DNA from: Mya arenaria
Taxonomy: Eukaryota; Mollusca; Bivalvia; Myida; Myidae
Direction: 5' to 3'
Assembly: GCF_026914265.1 (NCBI RefSeq)
Contig: NC_069125.1
Coordinates: 26,325,595 to 26,389,594 of the forward strand
Length of the DNA stretch: 64,000 nucleotides
Shown one piece after another: positions 46,687 to 58,761 of the stretch (position 1 is its first letter; each line of letters starts with the position of its first letter). Below the pieces are notes generated by a model, which ran no database searches, was not told where the DNA came from, and saw only the letters and a list, made by a program, of their open reading frames with translations. The translations under genes were made by a program, and so were the position numbers.

Positions 46687-49600
46687 TTACAAGTTATTTA
46701 TGTAAGAAGACAGCTGTACATAGAGATCTTTGGCCTCCTGAAAGTGGGAAATTTGTACTGGATCTGGTAGATTGTTTATTTCTCTGACCTGCTCCACTAT
46801 CTCTAAAAATTCTCCATCTAAATTTAAAAAATCATTTTCATATTCCTGGTGCAGATATTGCATTTCTTGCATCGAGCAGGCGTTTTTGTAATCTTCCACA
46901 CCTGCAAAATAAAATTATCACTTGCAAAGTCAAACTGCGTTGCCAATTATGCAAAACAATGGTAAATTTAAACAAGAGCTGTCACAGACACAGCGCGCTC
47001 GACTATTCCACTGTTTTCGGTGTATGGATTGAAAGGTTTTGGTGATACATGCATGGATCACTGTTAGATTAGATTTCAGTGCAATACATGATGTGCTGAG
47101 ATATTTACATAAATTGAATTGGAAAAGTTTTCAGGTAATTTCTAAGTCATAAAAGGGGCATAATTTTGTTAAAATGCTTGATAGAGTTACCCCCTTCTGT
47201 GACGGGTTAGGGGCATGATGGTGAAAAAGCGTGCAAAGTTTCAAAGCCATATGGACTTTGAAAATATTTGAGGTGGTACGCAAACTTTAACATAAGAGGT
47301 TACGCTGACGCTCAGGTGACTAGGATAGCTCTCCTTATTCTTAAAATAGTTGAGCTAAAAACAACAAGCATTCTTTATCATTACCCCAGTATACACACAA
47401 ACGCTCAAAAAGGCTATCTTGATTTTAAAATAGTTCATAATAATAAGGCTATTTTTTTTCTCATTAAAATATCTTAACTCAGATACAAAAGCGACTTCTA
47501 TTATGTACTCTGGCCTTAAATATTTGTTTCCGAATTTCTCTACCAATCCTATATCTTGACCCCAAACCAAGGCTTAAGCAGATTAGAGCAAAACCTGACG
47601 AGGATTAAGTCGAGATCTTTCTTATACTTACCAAGGGAAAACTATTTGCTCAATAAAATTAAATTTCTATTTACCTATCAAAGCATCCAAGTGTTTTATG
47701 GTAAAATCTTTAACTTTTTTTTAAACATACAAACATATAAAAAGTTTACCATATAATTCTACTTGTGTATGCAGAATGTCCGGAATGCCAGGAAGTGTAT
47801 CCCCCACTCTTTGATTGCGAATAGAATGGGTGTTCCAGAGATGCTTAATTTCATCCAGCTGCCTTCCAATAAATGGCAGGAGTGCATATTGCAGGCATAA
47901 TCTGAAAAGTATGAACTGAATCAATATCTTAAGATTTGACTTTAACTATGATTATTAAGAGGTGCTGTGACTGAAAAACAAGGACATTTTTTATGTTTTT
48001 TTTCATCACATCTTGTACAGCGCTCGAGTGAAAACAGCATTATCAAATCTTTCAGTGATTATCATGTTTAACCATAGATAATTCACTGGTATGTTGTTAT
48101 GTTTTACCTACCTTTGTATAGGATCTGCCCTTTCCAATCTATTGTCCCTCTCCAACAGCTGAAATAGTAAATAGAAATATTATTTTATTTCAGGATAACT
48201 GGTAGATTTTGATTTTGGAATTTAGGTTTTAGTACTACTTTTTAAAGTTTCAGCATTCACATATCTTTAAAAAAATATTTTTTTTAACTTGAGTGTTTGC
48301 CTACATGTGCATTATAGGCAAGGAATATTAATCCTTGTAAATTATTATGATACCAACCTTGATTTCATTCATCCAGTAGTCTGCCCGTGCATTTCTCAAG
48401 TAACCCCACCATCTCTCAATGCGCTGCAACATATAATTCAAAAGTTAAAATAAGATCAAACTATGCTTAAAAAAGATTCTACCAAGTATCAGAGAAATTA
48501 GTAAAATTTTCCAAAATGATCATGCAAAAGTTAAACAAACAGTCTAAAATCCAAATGGGCACAATTGCTAAAATTCATGTAGAGTTAACAGATCTGCAAT
48601 CATCACAGAGTTTAATGATGATGATAACTTGTAGGTTGGTTTGATACAGTCTTAAATTGAGGATGGATGACTGATTGACTGGATGGTCGGACAGACTGGA
48701 GGAAAACCAAAAGTCCTCTCCAGTCCAGTACAGGGCTTTTAAATTGTTGATACTGTTTTAAATCAAAATTCAATACCTGATTAGATGTGGATCGTCCATA
48801 TAAAAAAGCTCGTTCATTGTCCCTAAGAGCTCTTTGAGCTGCTGCCACTGCTCCATTTTCAGTGCCTCTGTCACCTCGGACTCTTAGAGGGAACCCTTCA
48901 AATTAAACATTAGATTGACATATTTAATCCACTCAGAACATCAGGACAATAATTGTATTGATTCACACAATAACACAGACATTTTTCTCCTGTTATTATA
49001 TACAAAATGTATCAAACCATCAACAAGATATTATACAAATATGTGTACTTACCACCTTCTTGGTTGACTGCTTCTATGAAGTATGATGCAATAACTTCTG
49101 GTCTTTTGTTTGTAATTCCTGCCTTTAACCACATCACCTTCCTGCTGAAACTAATTGATTTCATGATAGGTGTTATTTGATATACACAACAATATTATCA
49201 AAACTCATCACACTGCAGAAATTTCAAATGCAAATTGCAAGTAAATGCATGAAGTATGTTCAATAGCTTAAATCTTAAATAGCAGTATTTATATAAATAG
49301 TATCGTAGAATTGAGATTTGTTTTGTTTTTTTACAACTACAAACTACAAATATTAATTCTCTTTTTTAATGAACTGATTCAAGTCATTTACGACCTCATG
49401 TTCATTTTTTTTGTAAAGTTTTTGTAATAGCTGTGTTGTTTTAAAAAAAGAGTTTTAATTCTGGACATAACAAGAGCTGTCACGCTCGACTATTCTGCCG
49501 CTTTCAGTGTAAGGATTGAAAAGTTTTGGTGAAACATGCATGGATCACTGTTTGATTAGATTTCAATGCAATACATGATGTACGGAGATAATAACATAAA

Positions 49601-52600
49601 ATTTAATGTGGTTACATGCAAAATTTTAACCAGAATTTTTAAGTGCAATAATAAAGGGCCATTATTTGCAAAAGACAGACAGTTATCTTACTTGATTATT
49701 CAATTAGGTTGTGTGGTTTAATACCATTGTATAAAGTCTCAATGCAATACCTCAAGTAGTTGCATTGATTATTCAATTAAGTTGTGTGGTTTAATACCAT
49801 TGTATAAAGTCTCAATGCAATACCTCAAGTAGTTGCAGAGTTATTAACATATGTGTGCTTGCACGCAAAACCTTAACCAAGGGGTGATTAACCAAGGGGT
49901 GACACTGAAGCCGACGCTGATGCTTGGGTGAGTAGTATAGCTCTCCTTATTCTTCGAATAGTCGAGCTAAAAATGAAAAATAACAATTACCCATCTATGC
50001 ATCCATGTATATAGATCCCATAGGGAGCAAGCTTGTCATATCCATCTGAAACAGAATTAAAAAACATACACAATTATTTACTTCAAATGGCATGTTTTAA
50101 AAAAAATAGAACCAACAAACTCTCTCAATTGGCCATATATATATTGATATGAAATGTGTTATTGCCATTATTTCTTAAAATAAGAAATAACACATGACAC
50201 AACAGACATGAACAGTTACTGGATTGTATGAAAACAGATGATTTCTTGGCCATTCCCTTACTATTTTATGTTCCGCCGGAGAACAAATGAACGGAAAGAC
50301 AAACTGACGTCAGAAAAACTGAATTCGTCTCAATGATTTGCTAGAAATTTACAACCTTTATAAGGCAAAACAATACTAATTATGTGCATTTATTTTGTGT
50401 TTAATGCTGTAAAAGTACTTTTGCTTACTGGAACCACCTTTCTTAATATATTTACATACATAACAGATGGTTTGACAAATTTAGTTTTTTCTATTTAAAA
50501 AAACAAGAACTAAAATACTTGAACATACCCAAATGCCATACATAGTTTGGGCCCTGCAACAGAAATATGTTTCATCTCAATATTTCATGGACTAAGAACA
50601 ATTTTGACACATTCAAAATAAATACAAGTCTTTCTGATCCTTTATTGGAATATCTAAATGAAACCTTATCATAATCATAAGCATTCATCACATCAAACAG
50701 GGTCGCCCATCAAGCATGTCTTCAAAAATATGGCATGACCTTAAGTGTAATAAGTTTCCTTAAAGATGTTGGCGTGTTGATGGGCTCGGTGACTTATTGA
50801 CTAAAAAGTTTGATGACAAATGATTATTGGTGAAACTATATAAAAAGTCTTACAAAATTAGTTTCAAATATATAATATAATTTTGTGCATAAATTTAATG
50901 TTATCAATTACTGATCATAATATTTTACCTCAAGCATTAAGTGCTCTGACAGGTAAGCTTTAAATGGGTAAAAAAATGTTTCAGTAATTGGAATGTTCTC
51001 ATTGAAACTGCTTATGTTCAAAATTCCTTAAATCTTTTGGAATTTGCATTTTATTAGCTTACCCTCGAAATGTATTGGCGGCGTCTCAGTCTATGGCGTT
51101 TTCGTCTTTCCACTCCCTCTGGGTCAATTATTCGAACTAATTCTCTGCTTAGTTCCCTGAAAAGTATATCAAGAATACCTGCAAATCGCCCAGCATAGAA
51201 AAGTGAATGTTAAACTAAACAGACATATATCAAAATCAATCAAACAATAGTGTTCTACCCAGGGTGTAGTGCAGTGCCTTAATAGCTTAGAATGTGACCT
51301 TCACCAGAATAGTTTGTATAGATAATATAGTTTAATACATGGTCTGTAATGTCCTGAAATATGGTCTGTAATGTCACCAATTGCTGTTATGTCTGGTAGC
51401 TAATGCCCATGGTCGGTAATGTCTGTGACCTGTTTAAACTGTTTGTGTAGCTCTTGTATCAAACATGTATGCTATTATAATGCTGATTTTGTTGAAAGGT
51501 TACCACTCTAAGAACTTATAATATAATATATATAAATATAGCCAGGGCTTTTCTGCCCATTTTTGGAAAAAGACACTAGACATTTCTGAAAATTTGCATC
51601 AAATTGTGAAATTTAACAGTTAAAAATAAAAAGTGTTCTAGTCTCCTACGAATGAAGAAATTATTTAAAACAATTTCCCCTTAAAAAAGACCCAAACAAG
51701 CTGAAAGATCAATCCTTGTAGTGTAGTCATCACAATTGCAATAATTCATGGCGGATAATATTTAATACTGATCTCTGATTGTGATGAAAATCAATGATTT
51801 CTGAATTCAAGTATCCCCAAACTTTACATCACATAATGTTTTTAGGAGGTTGATTGAACCAGTACATGTAACAATACTTTCGCCATTTTTTATTTATTTT
51901 TTTAATTTTGGTTTGGATTTTTTTTCTTAAAATTGAGACAAATATCACTTATTTTGCTTTGGGAATGTGTCTGATAGTCAGACCTGTAGGTACTATAGAA
52001 AAAAAACAGTGAGAGTGTTTAGTAGGTGTGAGAACAATTATATTACCTTGTTATTCTCATATTGTGCTTTACTGACAACGTCCTTCGTAGCTGCTCTGAC
52101 CCAGCAACACCATTACTAATTTCACTCTGAAAAATATAATTGTATTATTAATATTAAAAAAAAGAAAAGCGGATAAGGAACAAATGCTGCAATACATAAT
52201 TCTGTTTCTGTTATATATGCTTATATATGCTTCTCACATGACTTCTATTTATTATGTTCCTCAAACATTAATCCTTACATCTAAGTTGCATCCACCTTTA
52301 ATTTGATATGTTAACTAAATCCCTTTAAAATGCCAGATTATTCTTATAAGTTGGGTTTTTAAACATAGTCAGTGTTTGACAATTTGATCCAATAAGCAAG
52401 TTAACTATGTTTTGTGTTACCGTGGCTTGATTAATAATGTTGACCACATTATCATCAAGTTGTCCTCTTCTCCGCAACCCGAGAGACGGTATCAGCTTCC
52501 TTTGCAGATAACTGAAACTACAAACACGTTACATAAAATACAATTAAATGCTATTAACCATTTGACATAAATTATCTTAAAGTGTAACATAAATATCTGA

Positions 52601-53643
52601 TGCAAAGTATTATGTACATGCAAATAGTGAAAATTGATATAAATGGTTATCAAAATATAAGTGTTTAACAATTTCATCTCAATACAAGTTATGCACCAGT
52701 CATTCAATTGTAATCACACACACCCCCCCCAAGGTCCGGGAATAGCCGGGATTTTGACTTTCGGTCCAGCCAACCCCGAGTAAAATCTCCGCCCTCCGGG
52801 GTCGGACTGATGGTCAAATCCCCGCCAAATTCCCCCGCGCCCCGGGGGCCTAGGTAAGGCAAATTCCCCGCTATATTTTGCCCGAAGTTAAAACCACCGC
52901 ATTCACCCGGCACTGCGGGGCCACCTGAAAGGTAAATACACGGCCCATGTCCCCGGCTATCCCCCGGCATACCCCCGGACCTTGGGGGGGGGGGGGTGGG
53001 GGCAGTGGTTACAATTGACTGGTGCATTAAGCAGATAAAACATTCTTTTCAAATTTCAAGGTTAAACAATTTCAGACATATTAAATAATTGACTCAAATC
53101 TCTTTAAGTTGATGTGCTGCCTGGATAGACAGACCACATAATAATTTTGGAATTATATTCACTGCCTGTGCCTTGAAAATTTAGATAAAAAGTCAACTTT
53201 GGGAAAAATACAAAATCAGGCCAAAATAGCTATGATAATGGCAATTTTACATTTTTTAAAATTATTTTTACAAACATTATAAGGTGAAAGACTTAGTCTT
53301 GTCAAGATTTTGTCTCTTTTTCAAGAATTTCATTGCCTTTTTATTCATAAATGTAATCTGCGTTTGTCAAATTGGCAAAAAAGCTATAAAATCTTGGGAA
53401 AAATTGAGTTTTTCGCAATGGAAAACAGCCTTTAGAAGGCAGTAAATTGCACCAAAAAATCACTGAATTTGATGAAATTACTGATTACATTTTATCAGTA
53501 TACCTTCGCTAACTCAGCAATTAATTTCTAGAATACATGATTCTTACCTTATGGTACACTCATGTCTGGTTTCTAGAAGATGGTGTATCACAACCTATAG
53601 TTGTAACCCAAGTGATGGTATTGTCGGATATGCTCCTTTATAT
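46687..53643 (-). CDS. Multi-exon integrase-core (rva_4-like) gene
   Basis: A spliced minus-strand gene of about 380 codons. Exons by GT/AG sites and matching phase: 53643-53548, 52511-52421, 52126-52047, 51156-51063, 50553-50529, 50045-49991, 49150-49053, 48895-48777, 48423-48358, 48158-48112, 47901-47750 and 46901-46687. Order of motifs: an HTH-like start (LGLRRRG), a basic stretch (RHRLRRRQY), NYVWHLDGYDKL with the first Asp, HGCIDGFSRKVMWLKAG, VRGDRGTEN with the second Asp, then RIERWWGYLR with the Glu 33 residues later, a WNTH segment, and an acidic C-terminus. This is the RNase-H-fold integrase core found in many mollusc and fish proteins (I believe Pfam rva_4). It could be a host gene taken from a transposon or a mobile-element relic. 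At least one exon does not read cleanly, so whether it is whole is open. The first exon may be incomplete. Confidence 0.75.
46972..47363. mobile_element. GAGCTGTCAC-family repeat, copy A
   Basis: Begins AACAAGAGCTGTCACAGAC and ends near TAGCTCTCCTTATTC...GTTGAGCTAAAAA. Shares its start, its middle (ACATGCATGGATCACTGTT) and its end with copy B at 49470-49975. Lies in the last intron of the integrase-core gene. Confidence 0.6.
49470..49975. mobile_element. GAGCTGTCAC-family repeat, copy B, with internal duplication
   Basis: The same family as copy A. GCTCGACTATTC near the start pairs with GAATAGTCGAGC near the end, which suggests a MITE. A 74-bp segment (TTGATTATTCAATTAGG onward) is present twice in tandem at about 49692-49839. 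It lies in an intron of the integrase-core gene. Confidence 0.65.
52692..53026. mobile_element. GC-rich fold-back MITE with TTA duplication, copy A
   Basis: A 335-bp insert with inverted ends TGCACCAGTC and GACTGGTGCA, extending inward through AATTGTAA(T/C)CAC and a C run to CCAAGGTCCGGG. TTA flanks both sides (52689-52691 and 53027-53029), which is typical of PIF/Harbinger. The interior is far richer in G and C (many CCCCG and CCGGG) than the AT-rich surroundings. It sits in the first intron of the integrase-core gene. A 107-codon minus-strand ORF here is a by-product of low stop frequency. Confidence 0.75.
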
Positions 53644-54533
53644 CTGTAAATTATCAGAAGACTACAGTGACAGTAAATAAATACTAAGTATACCGTGCAT
53701 ACCAGGAGTGATCCAGAAATGTAATTTATTCATAGTTTGGTAGAAGGAATTAAAAAATAAGTGTGCAACACATTTTGAATTTGTCTTTTGACCCGCTTCA
53801 GCAACAGATCTATGCAAGGTTGGAGCTCGTGTAATAATGATGTACGCGGCAAATTAAACAATGTAGTTTTACATACCTCGCAAATGAGTTACGCCATCAT
53901 TTTCTTGAATTAGGTGCATTTGCACAACTTTATACATTTGGCTACATTAAGTTAGCAGACTCATGCATAACTCTGTGCAAATTTTACGTAGAGATTTCTA
54001 TATTTCTCTAATGACACAAATAGATCTGATTATGACAGGAAAGCCGCGAATTTGTATTGCATGTAAAAGTTTATTCCCTGTGCTCACGGTTTACTGTAAA
54101 TTAATCCAGTTTTTAATGAAAATTACTTCAAGCTCTGAATAGTCTAAGTAACTACACTTGACTTTGTGTATTACACATGGCTTAAGCGTAATTTTGAGTA
54201 TAAATTATTGCTTGGTTCAAATTCGTCGGAGGATGTTGAACACAGCTTCCTTGATTGGACATTGCCATGATGCATCATTTAATCGATTACAATTTTTTAT
54301 TTGCGAATAGTTTTATTAAATAATATTATATATAGCTCACTCTTGGTATACTGTATACCGAGTATTATATATTACCTACAAAACATTACCAAGAATTATA
54401 ATTATGTTACTTATGTATTATATATTTTATGCTTAAATGTAATCAGCTGTTAATTCAGTGTCCTTTGTTGTTATTATGAAGTTTGGTTTGGTCCATTCTT
54501 ACCCACCAGTGAATACGTTAGATTAATCATTAT
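53644..54533. other. No recognised feature
   Basis: Upstream side of the integrase-core gene. I see no clear further exon, promoter motif or element ends. Confidence 0.45.
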
Positions 54534-54913
54534 CAGGGGCGTAGCCAGCGTTACGCACTTACGTAACATCAATTTGAGAAATGAAAAAAAAATATATCGC
54601 AAAAATGGCATCAAAATCGAGGGCATAGCTAAATATTGATATCAAAATATTATAAAGGGAAGAACAGGCTATAGTAAACATTGATTCTCTGTACTAGATA
54701 GCTTACTGTGGCTAAACCAATCACTTTGTTACTACGAAGTCAGCGGCCTCGAACCTATAAATCACTTCAAATACACATCAGTGCTCAACATGTTAGTTCC
54801 ATTTTCATTGTTGTCCCCTGGGACCCCCCCCGAGCACCTTCGGCTACAGGTGTAGTCGCCCTTCCAACCCCCCATCCGTGCGTAACATTCAGTAAAGGCT
54901 GACTACGCCCCTG
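54534..54913. mobile_element. hAT5-like MITE, 380 bp
   Basis: Ends CAGGGGCGTAGCCAG and CTGACTACGCCCCTG are inverted repeats (one mismatch in 15), flanked by ATTAT on both sides (54529-54533 and 54914-54918). The GTTACGC...GCGTAAC inner bases also pair in part. No transposase. Confidence 0.75.
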
Positions 54914-55413
54914 ATTATCATGCCTCTGATGAATGAGAATGATTATGGTCTCGAGTATATACATGTTAAATCTTTGATGGGAAGTTTGGATTCTGTCTTG
55001 GTTAAAAAATGATAAGGGTTTTGGGTGAAAGCTTCAAAATGAATACCAACAGGCGTGAGCGCTGTCAAGACCGTCTTCAATAACGGTCGTTTCACAACAA
55101 CCTAAATTGTTAATTGATCTAATTATTATTGCCTAAATTAGTAATCGTCTTATCAGATCTCCAGTATCGTTAATTTTAAAATCACAAACCAAAGACAAAC
55201 GAGTATTACATATATTTTTATAAAGATTAAAAGATATATGACGTTTAAAAATCACTTTCAATTCTATATTACAATGCAAAACAGCTTTAACAATGAAATT
55301 ATGCACATACCTTCTGTCATGCGCATTTTGTCACACTCTTAGTCCCCACGGCTATGAACTTTAAAAAAGACAATCAATCTCGCTAAATGCCGCGATACTT
55401 TGGCATAATCATT

Positions 55414-55780
55414 CCCGGGGAAATCTAATAATTATAATCTCCGGGTTTTTGACTTTTCATTCCCGGGGATAATAATTATGATCTCCGGAAATTTTGGTTG
55501 CACTTATTGATGATTATTATTATGATCTCCGGGTTTCTGACTCTTTTTCCGGGGATAATTAAAATTATGATCTCCGGAATTCTTGGTTGCAATTCCCGGA
55601 GATGATTATTATTATGATCTCCGGAATTCTGACTCTTTTTCCGGGGATAATTATAATTATGATCTCCGGGATTCTTGTGTGCAAATCCCGGAGATAATTG
55701 TAATTAAGATCTCCGGAGAATTAATTCCCGGGGATAATATTTTTTCTATTGAAATATATAGGCAAAATTATGATCTCCGG
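55414..55780. repeat. Array of about eight palindromes, period near 46 bp
   Basis: Units at 55414-55445, 55462-55488, a half unit ending at 55533, 55549-55577, 55595-55624, 55641-55670, 55687-55716 and 55727-55780. Each has a left arm CCGGGGAT or CCCGGAGAT, an AT-rich loop of about 13-14 bases, and a right arm ATCTCCGG. The last has a longer loop. Spacers alternate between TTTCTGACTCTTTTT and TTCTTGGTTGCAATT types, so the larger period is about 92 bp. An 80-codon ORF crosses it but is probably incidental. Function unknown. Confidence 0.85.
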
Positions 55781-55803
55781 AAAGGTGAACTCCGGCCTTC
55801 CAT

Positions 55804-56015
55804 ACTATTTATATGTAGAATATAATGGTACACTCGAGTTTCGGTGATCACTTGTCTGGAAATAAATATTTTGACTTGAGTGAAGTTTACGTAATTCGGA
55901 CGTTGTGTATTTTCGGATGATTGTCAAGTGGAAATGAATGTCTTATATGACTTCACCTTCTGTTATTATGACTGATGGTTAAAATGGGAAATTCAAATGA
56001 ATAGTGGAACAAGTA
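55804..56015 (+). repeat. Dispersed repeat, block 2, copy A (left arm of a large inverted repeat)
   Basis: Begins directly after the palindrome array. Nearly identical in reverse complement to 62272-62464, sharing for example GTACACTCGAGTTTCGGTGA and ATTCGGACGTTGTGTATTTT. The two arms are about 6.2 kb apart. Confidence 0.85.
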
Positions 56016-56169
56016 AATTGAACTATTACACTGTATTTATTGCATGATTTGATTGTTTGCTTAAAAATAAATGGGGATTTATGTTTTAGATTTTCCAAGT
56101 TTCTAGTTCTGATGTCGGAAGACGTTTGCTGCTCAACGACAAACATCAGGCCTAAAATGGCTATGCCCA

Positions 56170-56245
56170 ACGGCCATTAAAGGTTGCCATTTATTTTATT
56201 TTTGTTGATTCCATTAATGAAACAACGGTATTTGAACACTTTATC
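56170..56245 (+). repeat. Dispersed repeat, block 1, diverged copy
   Basis: AAAGGTTGCCATTTATTTTA onward resembles 41639-41697 and the reverse complement of about 62465-62525, with several substitutions. Confidence 0.6.
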
Positions 56246-56542
56246 TGTAGAAAATAATTACACAATTGATATCAGTTATTTCTTGACTAGACAGAAACTT
56301 GAGGCATAAAAGGTACAATTCCTATTATTTAGGACAAGTAACAATTCCCCAATCTTAATATATCAGCCTTGGAATAATTTTAACTTTTTGGTAATTGTGA
56401 AGGAGGACCATAGGGGTATGGCATTACAACACACCCTGCCCCTGTAATCAGTTTTTACTACTATTATTTCATTGACCTGGTTTGGGTTTATGTCTTGTCT
56501 GAAGCAATGTCACTGCAAAACATTTATTTGTTAAGTGTATTG

Positions 56543-56660
56543 GTTGCAATGGCCGAGAGGTCAGCTTATCAGACGCCGATTCAGAGGGTCCGGAATTTGA
56601 TCTCTACCTGAAGTTTTGATGAAAATAGTTCTGGTTATAATCAATAAATGGTTCTTTATT
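56543..56660 (+). mobile_element. Possible tRNA-derived SINE relic
   Basis: GCAATGGCCGAGAGGTCAGC resembles the 5' part and A box of a tRNA-Leu or tRNA-Ser, and GGTCCGGAATTTGATCTC resembles a decayed B box about 50 bases later. No clear tail or target duplication was found. Confidence 0.35.
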
Positions 56661-57707
56661 ACATACTTAAATCAGATTTTAAAACTACACATCAGTTCAT
56701 TGCTAAAAACCTAGTATACCTAGTATACAGTTTTGACCATTTAAGCTATCTAAACAATCTGATTTGAGCAATTGCAATCATAAGGATTGTATGAAATATA
56801 AAAAAATGTAATACATAGGAATAAAATACTTGTTTATTTTGTGCATCATTAAAATCTTAACACATGTCTTTTATAATTATCAGACCAAGAGATCACCCTA
56901 GGGACCAAATCGCTGGAATTGGATAGATGGGATAACTCGTCTTGCCAAATCCAAATATGAGGTAACTATGCTTCAAAGGCTCTTACATAGCTTACCGGTA
57001 ATGCTGTTACACATTTCTGACCATCGTGACATACATAAATCTGTATGTCTTGCGACTGTGAGTTCATCTAGATACAGAAGAAATCATTAATATAGAACTG
57101 TCTAATGTCATAATGCACCTTTTACTGATTTCAGAGACTAGATACCACAGGATGATTTAGTGTACTTTTCTTGTTTTATTATTAGGATAATTAAAAAAAT
57201 TCTGCTACATTTAGTGAATTTAACCTCCTTATGAACCAGATCTTCAAAGAATTGAAAGTATTACAGATAATACAATTACTTTCGTTTCTGGATGTTTTAA
57301 CAAGTTTGGTGTTTGGGGAAATATTTTCACTTGAGGAGAAAACTTTTATGTCACACCCACCTGCTCAGCAAATCGTATTTTGATGAGTAGTCAGTAAAGG
57401 TAATTATGTGAAAAACTATGTTTTTACAGTTCAGATTGTTATGAGGATGAATTAATATTAAATATATGTTTAAGATTTGAAGCTATTTTGGTTTCAGTTT
57501 ACTCTTGTCAAGTTCTGAGAGCTCAGTCAGTTATGTTAGACGACCTTCACATCCCATCCAGAAGAACCAAGGGGCAACTGATGCGGCCGAGCTTGCACAA
57601 AGACACAGATTTAATCTATTTATCTTACAATGTAAAAATTGTTGTCAATTACAAGCCTTAATCCTTGTTTAGTCTTGTTGTTTGGTGAAGGTAGTCATAT
57701 CTTCAGT
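56661..57707. other. No recognised feature
   Basis: Short exon-like stretches occur (near 56884-56961 between AG and GTAACT, and near 57498-57610), but none gives a recognisable protein. Confidence 0.45.
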
Positions 57708-57716
57708 CATCCTTAC

Positions 57717-58056
57717 GTCTGTATGGCCTAGTGGTAAACAATCTGCCTGCGGAGCGGGGGATAGTGGGTTCGATCCCTGGCCGCATCATACCAAAACTTT
57801 AAAAGTTGATACAAGTAGCTTTCTTGTCTGGCGCTCGGCATTTAAGCGTAGTGCTTGGTAAAGTGGTGTACTCACTACTGGTTTAACCCAGGAAAGTTGT
57901 ACCCCCTGTATCTGTGCTTTACACGTAAAAGAACCAAGGGGTCTCTTTGAAAAAGAACTATCTCTTCAGCATGCTGTCCCTGTTGGAAATAGGTGCTTGC
58001 ACTTTCACGGATTATCCTTGACCGAAAGGTCAAAAGAAAATTTTAATACATACATA
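57717..58056 (+). mobile_element. tRNA-derived SINE with CATA tail
   Basis: A 340-bp SINE. The head has a Pol III A box (TGGCCTAGTGGTAAACA) and B box (GGTTCGATCCC) in a tRNA-like fold. A body follows that includes AACCCAGGAAAGTTGTACCC and CTTGACCGAAAGGTCAAAAG, then a tail of TACATACATACA. It is flanked by the 9-bp duplication CATCCTTAC (57708-57716 and 58057-58065), which proves retroposition. The intact boxes and duplication suggest moderate age. Confidence 0.88.
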
Positions 58057-58065
58057 CATCCTTAC

Positions 58066-58724
58066 AATATAGTAAGCCAAAGCATTCTGTTGTTTGTCAA
58101 GCTCTGTGTTCAGGTTACCTTACTCTTCCTTTGACCTCAAGATCTCAAATAAGGAGTCATCTTGTGTCCTTCACCAATCTCTATACCAAGTGTTAGGACC
58201 AATCTAGTCTTGAGCATTTCTAGTTTGAAGCATTGGTCTACTGACAGAATTACCAGCATATGCAAAGTAATGCACACCCACTTGTTCAAAGTGGGACAGA
58301 ACTATCACAATAAATAGATGCTAACTGTCACTGTCACAAAACACTCCTGTCCTAATTTTATGACATCAGGTTTGGTGATAAGTGGTTGTATGTTAAGCAA
58401 AATTTAGAGAGCGGACACTGTGAAGAAATAGTTTGCCACTTCAATGGTCATATCTCTTAAGAGTGATAGTCTGATACAATAAATGGATATGGATGGTTAA
58501 ATGAACTTGTCCAAGATATAATGACAAAACACATTTTGACCTAACCTGTAGATAAGACCTAAATAAATTTGTTTGGTTAGGGCTACATCCTTTTCTGAAA
58601 TAGATAGGGTAGGTTTTCTTTTTATTAGGCTTTATTTATGTCATTTTTATCATTAGATAATGGTGTTAAAAGTTATCTTCCCTGTATAAGCATTAAGGTT
58701 TTAACTACAAAGTCAAAAGCGATT

Positions 58725-58728
<4 letters not shown>
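58066..58728. other. No recognised feature
   Basis: AT-rich DNA after the SINE. No ORF, RNA gene or element ends recognised. Confidence 0.45.

Positions 58729-58761
<33 letters not shown>
58729..58761. repeat. Run of 33 T
   Basis: Uninterrupted T run. It could be the A tail of a minus-strand retroposon, but no element body was recognised to its right. Confidence 0.9.

Noticed and set aside
52704-53027. 107-codon minus-strand ORF, Gly/Pro-rich
   Set aside because: It lies wholly in a GC-rich MITE, where stop codons are rare.
55414-55780. CRISPR-like array
   Set aside because: Repeats are palindromic with alternating, related spacers, and the DNA is eukaryotic.
55583-55825. 80-codon ORF through the palindrome array
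   Set aside because: It translates the repeated DNA in frame by chance and resembles no protein.
56884-57080. Exon or LINE fragment with a WIDGITRLAKSK-like reading
   Set aside because: The frame is short and preceded by a stop, and no neighbouring exon could be linked to it.
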